Of a DNA stretch of 50,981 nt, positions 36,017 to 44,200 are shown one piece after another (position 1 is the stretch's first letter; the number at the start of each line of letters is the position of its first letter). The translations under genes were made by a program, and so were the position numbers. The DNA comes from Chromatiales bacterium (GTDB lineage: Bacteria; Pseudomonadota; Gammaproteobacteria; Thiohalomonadales; Thiohalomonadaceae). The notes under the pieces were generated by a model, which was not told the origin of the DNA, ran no database searches, and saw nothing but the letters and a program-made list of their open reading frames with translations. The stretch spans positions 1-50,981 of the forward strand of contig JAOUQQ010000007.1 of assembly GCA_029879245.1 (NCBI GenBank), in the 5' to 3' direction.

Positions 36017-37318
36017 TTAGCGTCCCTCCAGTTCGCGAACAACCTGTACCATTGCCGAGGTCAGCCTGCTCAGTTGCTCGGATGTGATCACATAGGGTGG
36101 CATCACGTAGAGCAGCCTGCCAAAGGGTCGGATCCAGACACCCAGCTCCACCAGCCGCGGCTGAATCCAGCCCATATCAACAGGTTTCTTCAATTCAACC
36201 ACCCCTATCGCCCCCTTTATCCGTACATCGGCAACGCAATGGTACGAGGCACACTCAGCGAGTTCCGCTGTGAGCTGTGATGCAATCGCAGATACCCGCT
36301 TCTGCCAGGGCGAGGCGAGCAACAGGTCGATAGAGGCGTTGGCCACCGCGCACGCCAGTGGATTGCCCATAAAGGTGGGACCGTGCATCAACACCCCACT
36401 GCCATCGGCGGCAATCCCCTCTGCCACCGCTCTTGTGGTGAGGGTGGCGGCCAGAGTCATAGTGCCGCCGGTCAGTGCCTTACCCAGGGTGAGAATGTCA
36501 GGGACGATACCCGCCTGCTCATAAGCAAAGAGGGTACCGCTGCGCCCAAAGCCGGTGGCGATCTCATCGAGGATCAGCAACACCTGGTACTCATCACACA
36601 ACGCCCGCATCTGGCGCAGATACTCAGGGCAGTAGAAGTGCATCCCACCCGCCCCCTGTACGATCGGTTCGAGGATCACCGCGGCGATCTGTTTATGGTT
36701 CTCCTTCAGCAGGCGAACCAGCTCAAACAGATGTGAGTCGTCCCACTCATCATCGTTACGGCACTCGGGTCGTGGGGCGAAGAGGTGCTCGCTCAGCACA
36801 GAACCAAACAGGGTGTGCATTCCATTTTCCGGATCGCAGAGCGCCATCGTGCCGAAGGTATCGCCGTGATAGCCGCCCCGCACAGTCAGCAGGCGACGCT
36901 TCTCCCCCCTCCCCTGCGCGAACCAGTACTGCAGCGCCATCTTGATCGCCACCTCTACCGAGATCGAACCAGAATCGGCGAGAAAGAGATGTTGCAGCGG
37001 TTCGGCGGTGATCTCAATGAGTCGCCTGGCCAACTCAGCCGCAGGTTCATGAGACAACCCGCCAAACATGACGTGGGACATGGTGTCGATCTGCCCCTTC
37101 AGCGCCGCATTGAGTTCAGGCACGTTGTAGCCATGGATGGCCGCCCACCAGGAGGACATGCCGTCTACCAGCATTCGACCGTCTGCCAGTTGTAGTTCGA
37201 CACCGCTGGCCGAGACCACCGGAACGGTGGGAAATGGGCGAAGCATAGAGGTATAGGGGTGCCAGAGGTGGTCACGGTCATATTGGTGCCACGCTGGTGG
37301 GGGATTGCTTAGAGACAT
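36017..37318 (-). CDS. bioA: Adenosylmethionine-8-amino-7-oxononanoate aminotransferase
   Basis: 433 residues. A PLP enzyme of biotin synthesis that uses SAM as amino donor. Seen: HLWHPYTSM (18-26), SSWWAAIHGYN (56-66), the PLP aspartate in LILDEIATGFGR, and the Schiff-base lysine in TLGKALTGG. Length matches E. coli BioA (429). No other bio gene is in the window and no BirA box was found upstream. The upstream region is shared with a sigma-54 sRNA unit. Confidence 0.95.
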   Translation of the reverse strand: MSLSNPPPAWHQYDRDHLWHPYTSMLRPFPTVPVVSASGVELQLADGRMLVDGMSSWWAAIHGYNVPELNAALKGQIDTMSHVMFGGLSHEPAAELARRLIEITAEPLQHLFLADSGSISVEVAIKMALQYWFAQGRGEKRRLLTVRGGYHGDTFGTMALCDPENGMHTLFGSVLSEHLFAPRPECRNDDEWDDSHLFELVRLLKENHKQIAAVILEPIVQGAGGMHFYCPEYLRQMRALCDEYQVLLILDEIATGFGRSGTLFAYEQAGIVPDILTLGKALTGGTMTLAATLTTRAVAEGIAADGSGVLMHGPTFMGNPLACAVANASIDLLLASPWQKRVSAIASQLTAELAECASYHCVADVRIKGAIGVVELKKPVDMGWIQPRLVELGVWIRPFGRLLYVMPPYVITSEQLSRLTSAMVQVVRELEGR

Positions 37319-37405
37319 TTAGGATCAACTTTCACGATACAGTCCATTATCGGCAGAGGCGACAGCACATGCAACGGTGTGGTCGTATCAAAATTCTATC
37401 AAAGC

Positions 37406-37427
37406 CTGTCAGGATCCTGTCATGTCA
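37406..37427. promoter_or_regulatory. Candidate enhancer sites (TGTCA repeats) for the sigma-54 activator
   Basis: CTGTCAGGATCCTGTCA at 37406-37422 with a further TGTCA at 37423-37427; another TGACA lies at 37451-37455. They lie about 50-100 nt upstream of the -24/-12 promoter, a normal enhancer distance. Closely related paired sites precede the regulator gene at 40889-40906. Confidence 0.6.
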
Positions 37428-37506
37428 CTAAGCGAGCAGTGGCATGAATATGACAGATATAGACATGAATAAGCGTATAAAATGATGATCTATATTAACT
37501 TAATAT

Positions 37507-37521
37507 TGGCATGGATTATGC
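37507..37521 (+). promoter_or_regulatory. Sigma-54 promoter 1 (sRNA)
   Basis: TGGCATGGATTATGC has GG at 37508-37509 and GC at 37520-37521, the required 12-nt register. Start predicted at about 37533. Confidence 0.75.
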
Positions 37522-37532
37522 ATGGAATTGGC

Positions 37533-37623
37533 GTGTGGTTTTCTGCGGCTGGATTGGCCGCAGGACTCCTCCCTCCACGCACTGTGGTGTTTTTAACGCG
37601 TCTCGCCGAGACGCGTTTTTTTA
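37533..37623 (+). ncRNA. Predicted sigma-54-dependent small RNA, about 90 nt
   Basis: It extends from the predicted start 12 nt after the -12 element to the end of an intrinsic terminator. It has a 7-bp stem (37543-37549 with 37557-37563), then an unpaired CTCCTCCCTCC (37566-37576) able to pair with Shine-Dalgarno sequences, and the terminator hairpin with a T-run. This layout (5' hairpin, seed, Rho-independent terminator) is that of Hfq-type trans-acting sRNAs. Qrr sRNAs of Vibrio are likewise sigma-54-driven beside an enhancer-binding protein gene. No similarity in sequence to Qrr is claimed. Confidence 0.65.
37595..37622 (+). terminator. Intrinsic terminator of the sRNA
   Basis: Perfect 10-bp stem AACGCGTCTC (37595-37604) and GAGACGCGTT (37608-37617), a GCC loop, and a T-run at 37616-37622. 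Confidence 0.9.
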
Positions 37624-37663
37624 TTCCCCCCTCTACAATACGAACAATTGCACTACAGACATC

Positions 37664-37678
37664 TGGCATACAACTTGC
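37664..37678 (+). promoter_or_regulatory. Sigma-54 promoter 2 (exported peptide and rhodaneses)
   Basis: TGGCATACAACTTGC, with GG at 37665-37666 and GC at 37677-37678, closely matches TGGCAC-N5-TTGC. Start is near 37690, giving a leader of about 80 nt before the ATG at 37772. Confidence 0.8.
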
Positions 37679-37771
37679 CCGCTACTATTTCGGAGGCTGA
37701 GGCTTGTAATAGAGGCTCAGTGTGGCATTATCAACGCTGTTACGTTTTGAACGAACAAATGGAGGCCGTCA

Positions 37772-37951
37772 ATGGTAAAACGTATTGTACTTATGTTGTC
37801 GGTATTGATGTCTATCACATCAATATCCCTGCCGCTCTATGCTCAGGGGGAGGAAGAGCAGCAGTCCGATACCTCAACCACAACGACCAAACCAGATAAA
37901 GAGAAGGATAAAAAAGAGGCCGGTAGTGGTGGAAGTGAAGACTGCGATTAA
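37772..37951 (+). CDS. Small exported Lys/Glu/Asp-rich protein
   Basis: 59 residues, with GGAGG at 37761-37765, 6 nt before the ATG. A signal peptide (IVLMLSVLMSITSISLPLYAQ) is followed by a charged, low-complexity mature part with TTTTKPDKEKDKKEAGSGG and a single Cys in the final EDCD. No family is recognised. It is the first gene after sigma-54 promoter 2 and is followed by the rhodanese genes, so it is probably part of the same regulon. The lone C-terminal cysteine could take part in redox or sulfur transfer (inference). Confidence 0.65.
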   Translation: MVKRIVLMLSVLMSITSISLPLYAQGEEEQQSDTSTTTTKPDKEKDKKEAGSGGSEDCD

Positions 37952-37979
37952 AGCACAACAATAGAGTAACCAAAGCAAA

Positions 37980-38010
37980 TTCGTTACAAGTACATGTATA
38001 GCGTAACGAA
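37980..38010. repeat. Inverted repeat upstream of the first rhodanese gene
   Basis: TTCGTTAC (37980-37987) and GTAACGAA (38003-38010) are exact inverted copies around a 15-nt spacer that contains the palindrome TACATGTA. It could be an operator or an mRNA hairpin 42 nt before the start codon. Confidence 0.45.
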
Positions 38011-38052
38011 GGGTACATAACAATAGTATACAAACCAGAGGAGAGCATCGTA

Positions 38053-38709
38053 ATGAAATTAATCCAGCTCGTTACATCCGTGGCGCTGATTGGCAGTATG
38101 ACACTTGGTGCTTATGGCAGCGCCAACGCTGCGGATGTCACGGTAAAAATAACCCCTAAAATGGCAGCCGCCAAAGTCAAGCATGATGGAAAGACTATCA
38201 CTGTCATGCGTAATCAGAATCAGGAAAACACCATCAACCCCGACTTTGCCAAGACCTCTCGCAAGTGCCCGCCCTTCTGCATTCGTCCCTTCAATACAGC
38301 CAAGGGAGTTGAGACCATTGGTGAACTTGAAGTTATCGAGTATGCAAAACAGATGTCAGACGGTAAGAAGGTGATGCTGGTCGATAACCGCACCCCCGAC
38401 TGGCACGCCAAAGGCACGATACCCGGTGCCGTCAATGTACCCTTTACCAGGATCAATCGTAGCAAGGGTGCCGATGACCTCTCCTTTGCCGAGGCCCTTG
38501 AGCTGTTTGGCGCTACTGAGGGCGCAAAGGGGTGGGATTTCAGCAAGGCCAAAACCCTGGTGATGTTCTGTAATGGGATGTGGTGTGGCCAGTCTCCTCT
38601 GGGTATAGAGGGTATTATGGATCTGGGTTACCCCGCAGATAAAATTAAGTGGTACCGCGGCGGCATGCAAAGCTGGGAAATCGTCGGTCTGACTACCGTA
38701 AAGCCCTAA
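38053..38709 (+). CDS. Exported rhodanese-like sulfurtransferase (copy 1)
   Basis: 218 residues with GAGGAG (38038-38043) upstream. The signal peptide cleaves near ANAAD (residue 27). The rhodanese domain has VDNRTPDWHAKGTIPGAVNVPF and an active-site loop starting at Cys173 with the form CNGMWCGQS, a second Cys being at 178. A separate CPPFC lies at 72-76. The extra cysteine in the loop is not typical of plain thiosulfate sulfurtransferases and could form a disulfide. A role in sulfane sulfur handling in the periplasm is likely. It is paralogous to the next gene. Confidence 0.88.
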   Translation: MKLIQLVTSVALIGSMTLGAYGSANAADVTVKITPKMAAAKVKHDGKTITVMRNQNQENTINPDFAKTSRKCPPFCIRPFNTAKGVETIGELEVIEYAKQMSDGKKVMLVDNRTPDWHAKGTIPGAVNVPFTRINRSKGADDLSFAEALELFGATEGAKGWDFSKAKTLVMFCNGMWCGQSPLGIEGIMDLGYPADKIKWYRGGMQSWEIVGLTTVKP

Positions 38710-38743
38710 CCACTAACTACAGAATAAACATGAGGTTAACAAC

Positions 38744-39418
38744 ATGATGAAGAGTAATATGTTTAAGGGAATCGTTATTGCCGCAGCCGCCTCCGTTCTT
38801 GTCGCCTGCGGGGCTACGACCCCAGAAAAATCTGAGGGCGCAGATCTTGCGGTAAAAATCACTCCAAAGATGGGTAGTGCTACGGTCAGTTTGAATGGTA
38901 GTGATGTCACCATTCAGCGTAATCAGGACCAGAAAAATATGGTTAATCCTGATTTTGCCAAGACCTCACGCAAGTGTCCCCCCTTTTGTATCCGTCCTAT
39001 TTCTACGGCGAAGGGTGTCGAGACCATCGCAGAACTTGAGGTAATTGATTACATTAAACAGGTGGCTGCGGGGAAGAATGTCCTGCTTGTTGATAATCGT
39101 ACCCCAGACTGGCATGCCAAGGGCACTATCCCAGGAGCCGTTAATGTGCCGTTCACCAAGATCAACCGCAGCAAGGGTGCCGATGATGTTTCACTTGCCG
39201 AGGCACTTGAGCTATTTGGCGCCGAAGAGGCCGGTAAGGGATGGAATTTCAGCAATGCCAAGACTCTGGTGATGTTCTGTAACGGAATGTGGTGTGGCCA
39301 GTCTCCGCTGGGTATCGACGGTATCATGGACATGGGCTATCCCGCAGAGAAGATCAAGTGGTATCGCGGTGGTATGCAGGACTGGGAGATTCTAGGTCTG
39401 ACTACCGTCAAACCCTGA
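38744..39418 (+). CDS. Rhodanese-like lipoprotein (copy 2)
   Basis: 224 residues; GAGG upstream. A lipobox, LVAC, near residue 22 makes it a membrane-anchored version of copy 1. From NPDFAKTSRKCPPFC onward the two are near-identical, including DNRTPDWHAKGTIPGAVNVPF and CNGMWCGQSPLGI; the N-terminal 60 residues diverge. It lies 34 nt after copy 1 and is followed by a terminator, so both are on one mRNA. One copy is soluble and the other tethered, which suggests division of labour after duplication. Confidence 0.88.
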   Translation: MMKSNMFKGIVIAAAASVLVACGATTPEKSEGADLAVKITPKMGSATVSLNGSDVTIQRNQDQKNMVNPDFAKTSRKCPPFCIRPISTAKGVETIAELEVIDYIKQVAAGKNVLLVDNRTPDWHAKGTIPGAVNVPFTKINRSKGADDVSLAEALELFGAEEAGKGWNFSNAKTLVMFCNGMWCGQSPLGIDGIMDMGYPAEKIKWYRGGMQDWEILGLTTVKP

Positions 39419-39434
39419 GCGTTCTATCTAAACT

Positions 39435-39464
39435 AAAAAAGGCGACCGCGAGGTCGCCTTTTTT
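39435..39464. terminator. Bidirectional intrinsic terminator
   Basis: GGCGACC (39441-39447) and GGTCGCC (39452-39458), flanked by six A and six T residues. It serves both the rhodanese genes (plus) and the regulator gene (minus). Confidence 0.9.
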
Positions 39465-39484
39465 ATTGGTACAGCACAAATCAA

Positions 39485-40825
39485 TTAAGCAGTACGCAGT
39501 CGTTTCACATAACGATAGAGGGTGCGTTCACTGACGCCAAGTAGCATCGCTGCATTGGCCCGGTGTCCCTCACACTGCTCAAGGGCCCGCAGTACAGCCT
39601 CCTCACTCAGACGTCCATGGCGACGGCGCAGTAATCTATTATTACCGTACATGACCTCCCCAGCGGATTTAACCGTGTGACCTCCATGCGGAGTCTCTCC
39701 CTCCAGCACGATGTGCTCCGGCCTCAGCAGCTCTTCGCCATAGGCGAGGATTGCCGCACGTTCAATAATATTGCGCAGCTCCCGTACATTGCCCGGGTAG
39801 TCGTAACCGAGCAGTGCCTCGATCACCTCCGGCGAGATCGGGATAAAGCGATCACCCTCCTCCATTGTCAGCAGAAAGTGTTCAGCCAGGGCGGGAATGT
39901 CATCCGGGCGTTCACGTAGAGAGGGGACATTGACCGGAAAAGCGGAGAGGCGGTAGTAGAGATCCTGACGGAATAAACCACGATCTGACATCTCCTTAAG
40001 GTTTTTGTTGGTGGCGGCGATCACCCGCACATTGACCTTAATGTAACTGGTACCACCCAGGCGACGGATGGTGCCACTTTCCAGGGCGCGCAGAAGTTTG
40101 GTCTGCAGTGACAGCGGCAGCTCGCCAATCTCATCGATGAACAGCGTGCCGCCATCAGCCACCTCAAACAGCCCCTTTTTTATCGAAGAGGCCCCGGTAA
40201 AGGCCCCCTTCTCATGGCCAAACAGTTCACTCTCGATCAAATTCTCTCCCAGAGTCCCACAGTCAACGATGACGAAGGGCATTGCCGAGCGCGATGAATA
40301 TTGATGTATATATTCCGCCACATTCTCTTTTCCTACCCCACTTTCACCTAATAGCAGGACGCTGGTCTGGGTAGGTGCCACCCGCTGTAGCAGACTGGTC
40401 AGGCGCAACATTGGACGAGAGCGACCGATAAGGCTCATTCCCTCATCGCTGGATTTGTGTATCGGGTAGATATACTCCCCCACATAGATCACCTTGCCGT
40501 TGTCATCGAACAGCGGGGTTGAGTGGAGCTGCACGTGCTCCTCCTCACCATCGTGGTAGTGGATATGCATCACCTGAGTCGGCTGCTCTGTATCGAATAC
40601 CGTCTCCAGTGGACAGTGTTCACCGTGCTGGCTGCAGGGGGAGTCGACATGGTGGGAGACCTCATAACAAAAACGGCCAACCACCTCATCGGAACGTGCG
40701 TGTCCATAGTGGTTAAGATAGTTTCTGTTGGCCGCAATAATTCGGTAGTTGCGATCGATCACCACAAACGGATCGGGAATTATGTTGATGACCTGCTGAC
40801 AGGTCGGTAAACAGGGATCTGACAT
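39485..40825 (-). CDS. PAS-domain sigma-54 enhancer-binding regulator
   Basis: 446 residues from the ATG at 40825 (GAGG 5 nt upstream; a GTG two codons earlier is possible). An N-terminal PAS domain (about 10-115) has a cysteine/histidine cluster (Cys53, Cys64, His67, His70, Cys71). The AAA+ domain has Walker A GESGVGKE (160-167), the sigma-54 contact loop GAFTGA (207-212) and Walker B IDEIGEL (to 236). A Fis-type HTH ends the protein (AAMLLGVSERTLYRYVKRL). There is no receiver domain, so the PAS domain is the sensor; the Cys/His cluster suggests redox, metal or sulfur sensing (inference). It probably activates the two nearby sigma-54 promoters and its own. Confidence 0.93.
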   Translation of the reverse strand: MSDPCLPTCQQVINIIPDPFVVIDRNYRIIAANRNYLNHYGHARSDEVVGRFCYEVSHHVDSPCSQHGEHCPLETVFDTEQPTQVMHIHYHDGEEEHVQLHSTPLFDDNGKVIYVGEYIYPIHKSSDEGMSLIGRSRPMLRLTSLLQRVAPTQTSVLLLGESGVGKENVAEYIHQYSSRSAMPFVIVDCGTLGENLIESELFGHEKGAFTGASSIKKGLFEVADGGTLFIDEIGELPLSLQTKLLRALESGTIRRLGGTSYIKVNVRVIAATNKNLKEMSDRGLFRQDLYYRLSAFPVNVPSLRERPDDIPALAEHFLLTMEEGDRFIPISPEVIEALLGYDYPGNVRELRNIIERAAILAYGEELLRPEHIVLEGETPHGGHTVKSAGEVMYGNNRLLRRRHGRLSEEAVLRALEQCEGHRANAAMLLGVSERTLYRYVKRLRTA

Positions 40826-40888
40826 GGGCACCTCAAAAGAGAGCAGGAGAGACTATGACATGTCGTTTACTGTCATTTTATTCTAATA

Positions 40889-40906
40889 CTGACAGATCCC
40901 TGTCAG
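40889..40906. promoter_or_regulatory. Paired TGACA/TGTCA site in front of the regulator gene
   Basis: CTGACAGATCCCTGTCAG at 40889-40906 is a near-palindrome. ATGACATGTC at 40856-40865 and TGTCAT at 40871-40876 lie closer to the start codon. They resemble the sites at 37406-37427 and suggest autoregulation. Confidence 0.55.
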
Positions 40907-40920
40907 ATTTCATAGCCAGG

Positions 40921-41160
40921 CTATTGACCCTCCTGCCCCCCTTTCTTCACTAACACTAGCCGAATCACCTTTGCCACAAGCAGCAACGACGGCGTGCCGT
41001 GCATCAGCAGATCGAAGATATCGATCGGCCTCTGCAGTGTCCCCTCAGTGAGCATTCTCAGCTTCTCAACCAGATGCGGTTCCGGCGAGAAGGGGGCCAG
41101 ACCGAGTCCGATGGCGATTAGTAGCAGGTGTGGTAGGGGAATTCTGTCGAGCCAGCTCAT
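40921..41160 (-). CDS. Small RND-associated membrane protein
   Basis: 79 residues. LPHLLLIAIGLGLAPFSPEPHLVEKLRML followed by RPIDIFDLLMHGTP is a conserved short protein often labelled 'RND transporter' in gammaproteobacteria. One membrane helix near the N-terminus and one hydrophobic C-terminal stretch are seen. GAGAG precedes the ATG. It is divergent from mfd. The real function is not known to me. Confidence 0.75.
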   Translation of the reverse strand: MSWLDRIPLPHLLLIAIGLGLAPFSPEPHLVEKLRMLTEGTLQRPIDIFDLLMHGTPSLLLVAKVIRLVLVKKGGQEGQ

Positions 41161-41240
41161 GGTCTCTCGCTTTGATTGATCGTTGGCGGGCGCCTACAAT
41201 AGCCAGCTTTTGCGCCGCTGACCAGACCCAAAGCCCCTCA

Positions 41241-44200
41241 ATGGATAAAAGACACCTCCCCGCCCTCCTCCCCCCTGCAGCCATCAAAGCGGGTGACCGT
41301 TTCCACTGCGGCCAGCTCTACGGCAGCAGCTTCGGTCTGCTGATCAGTAACGCGGCGCAGGCCCACCACGGCATGGTGCTGGCGATCACCCCAGACACCC
41401 CCAGCGCCAGCCGTCTGGAGGAGGAGCTGCGCTTCTACAACCGGGGCGTTGAGGCGATACCTGTAGTGAGTTTCCCCGACTGGGAGACCCTCCCCTACGA
41501 CACCTTCTCCCCCTATCAGGACACCATCTCCGATCGCATCGCCGCCCTGCACCGCCTGCCGCAGCTGCAGCGCGGCATCCTGATCCTCCCCGTCTCCACC
41601 CTGATGCACCGCCTCGCCCCACGTGGTTACATTGAGGGGGGAAGCCTGATGCTCGACGTTGGCGACACCCTGGCGCTCGATGAGATGCGCCTGCGCCTGG
41701 AGCGTAGCGGCTACTCCTGCGTCTCCCAGGTGATGGAGCACGGCGACTTTGCGGTGCGCGGCTCGCTGCTGGACCTCTTCCCGATGGGCAGCAAGACCCC
41801 CTACCGCATCGAGCTGTTCGACGATGAGGTGGAGAGCATCCGCACCTTCGATGTGGAGAGCCAGCGCTCGGAAGAGAAGGTAGAGCAGATCCGACTGCTG
41901 CCGGCGCGCGAGTTTCCCCTCACCGAGGCGGCGATCAGACAGTTTCGCGAGGCCTACCGTGCCCAGTTTGAGGGCGACCCGCAGAAGAGCATCATCTACC
42001 GCGATGTGAGCGAGGGGCTCGCCCCGCCCGGCATCGAGTACTACCTGCCGCTCTTCTTCGATGAGACCGCCACCCTCTTCGACTACCTGCCAGAAGCGAC
42101 GCAGCTCTTCACCCTCGAAGGGGTCGACGAGGCGGTTGAGGCGTTTCGCAGCGAGTATCTGGAGCGCTTCGAGATCGCCCAGTACCACACCGACCACCCG
42201 CCGCTGCCGCCGCGCCGCCTCTTCCTCGAGGTAGATGAGCTCTTCTCCGGCCTCAAGCGCTACCCGCGTTTCGAGCTACAGCACTTCGAACTGCATGAGG
42301 TGAAGCACGGCAACAACTTTGCCACCGCCACGCCCCCCGCCCTGACCCTCGATGGCCGCGCCAGCGACCCGAGCGCCGCACTGCGCAAATTTGTCGCAGA
42401 GTTTGCGGGGCGCATCCTCTTTGCCGCCGAGTCGGCGGGACGACGAGAACAGCTGCTCGATACCCTGCACGGTTGCGACATCCACCCCACCGCGGTCGAT
42501 AGCTGGGGGCAATTTATCGCGAGCGATGCGAAGCTCGCCATCACCGTGGCACCGCTGGAGAGCGGCCTGCTGCTGCGCGAGCCGGCCATCGCGGTGATCG
42601 CCGAGCCGCAGCTCTACGGCGAACAGGTGATGCAGAAGCGCAGGCGACGCAGCCGCCAGCGCGACCCCGATGCGGTGGTGCGCAACCTCGCCGAGCTGCA
42701 GATCGGTGCCCCGGTGGTACACGAGGATCACGGCGTCGGCCGCTACCTCGGCCTGCAGAAGCTCTCCCTTGGTGAGACGGAGGGGGAGTTCCTCACCCTG
42801 GAGTATGCCGGTGGCGACAAGCTCTACGTGCCGGTGGTCTCGCTCCACCTGATTAGCCGCTACACCGGCGCCGCCCCGGAGAACACCCCGCTGCACAAAC
42901 TCGGTAGCGGCCAGTGGGAGAAGGCCAAACGCAAGGCTAGCGAGAAGATCCGCGACGTGGCCGCCGAGCTTCTGGAGATCTACGCCCGCCGCGAGGCACG
43001 CCAGGGCTACTCCTACCCCATCGACGATGCCCAGTACCACGCCTTCTCCGCCTCCTTCCCCTTTGAGGAGACCCCGGACCAGGCCGACGCCATCGAGGCG
43101 GTGGTGGCCGATATGCGCTCCAGCAAACCGATGGACCGCCTGGTGTGTGGTGATGTCGGCTTCGGCAAGACCGAGGTGGCAATGCGCGCCGCCTTCCTCG
43201 CGGTAATGGGGGGCAAACAGGTGGCGGTACTGGTACCCACCACCCTGCTCGCCGAACAGCACACACAAAACTTTAGAGATCGCTTTGCCGACTGGCCGGT
43301 GCACATCGAATCGCTGTCGCGCTTCCGCTCCACCAAGGAATCGAACCAGGTGGTCGATGCGCTGGAGGCGGGCAGCGTCGACATCGTCATCGGCACCCAC
43401 AAACTGCTGCAGGAGGGGATCGCCTATAAGCAGTTGGGCCTCGTCATCATCGACGAGGAGCACCGCTTCGGCGTGCGGCAGAAGGATAAATTCAAGGCGC
43501 TGCGTGCCGAGGTCGATGTCCTCACCCTCACCGCCACCCCGATCCCCCGCACCCTCAACATGGCGATGGGCGGCATTCGCGACCTCTCCATCATCGCCTC
43601 GCCGCCTGCCAAGCGCCACGCGGTGAAGACCTTCGTCCACGAGTGGAACCCGGAACTGGTAAAAGAGGCGTGCCTGCGCGAGATCAAACGCGGCGGCCAG
43701 GTCTACTTCCTCCACAATAAGGTGGAGGATATTGAGGTCATGGCGCGCCGCCTCGAAGAGCTGGTACCCGAGGCGACGTTACGCATCGCCCACGGCCAGA
43801 TGCCGGAGCGTGAACTTGAAAGGGTGATGAGCGACTTCTACCATCAGCGCTTCAACGTGCTGGTCTGCACCACCATCATCGAGACCGGTATCGACGTCCC
43901 CAGCGCCAACACCATCATCATGAACCGTGCCGACCACTTCGGCCTCGCCCAGCTCTACCAGCTGCGCGGTCGGGTTGGCCGCTCCCACCACCGCGCCTAC
44001 GCCTATTTAATGGTGCCCTCCAAGCGGGCGATGACTAAAGATGCCGTTAAACGCCTTGAAGCGATCGAGGCGATCGAAGAGCTGGGAACCGGCTTCACTC
44101 TCGCCACCCACGACCTGGAGATCCGCGGCGCCGGCGAACTGCTGGGCGATGAGCAGAGCGGCCAGATGCACGAGATCGGCTTTGGCCTCTACTCCGAACT

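Noticed and set aside
37319-37400. BirA operator upstream of bioA
   Set aside because: No TTGTAAACC/GGTTTACAA-type palindrome is present.
37482-37700. A 72-codon open frame over the sRNA region
   Set aside because: It starts before the sigma-54 promoter and runs through the intrinsic terminator and the second promoter; no ribosome site and no protein-like pattern.
42276-43715. A 479-codon antisense open frame inside mfd
   Set aside because: It is opposite a strongly conserved gene in GC-rich sequence; composition is that of a codon-bias shadow.
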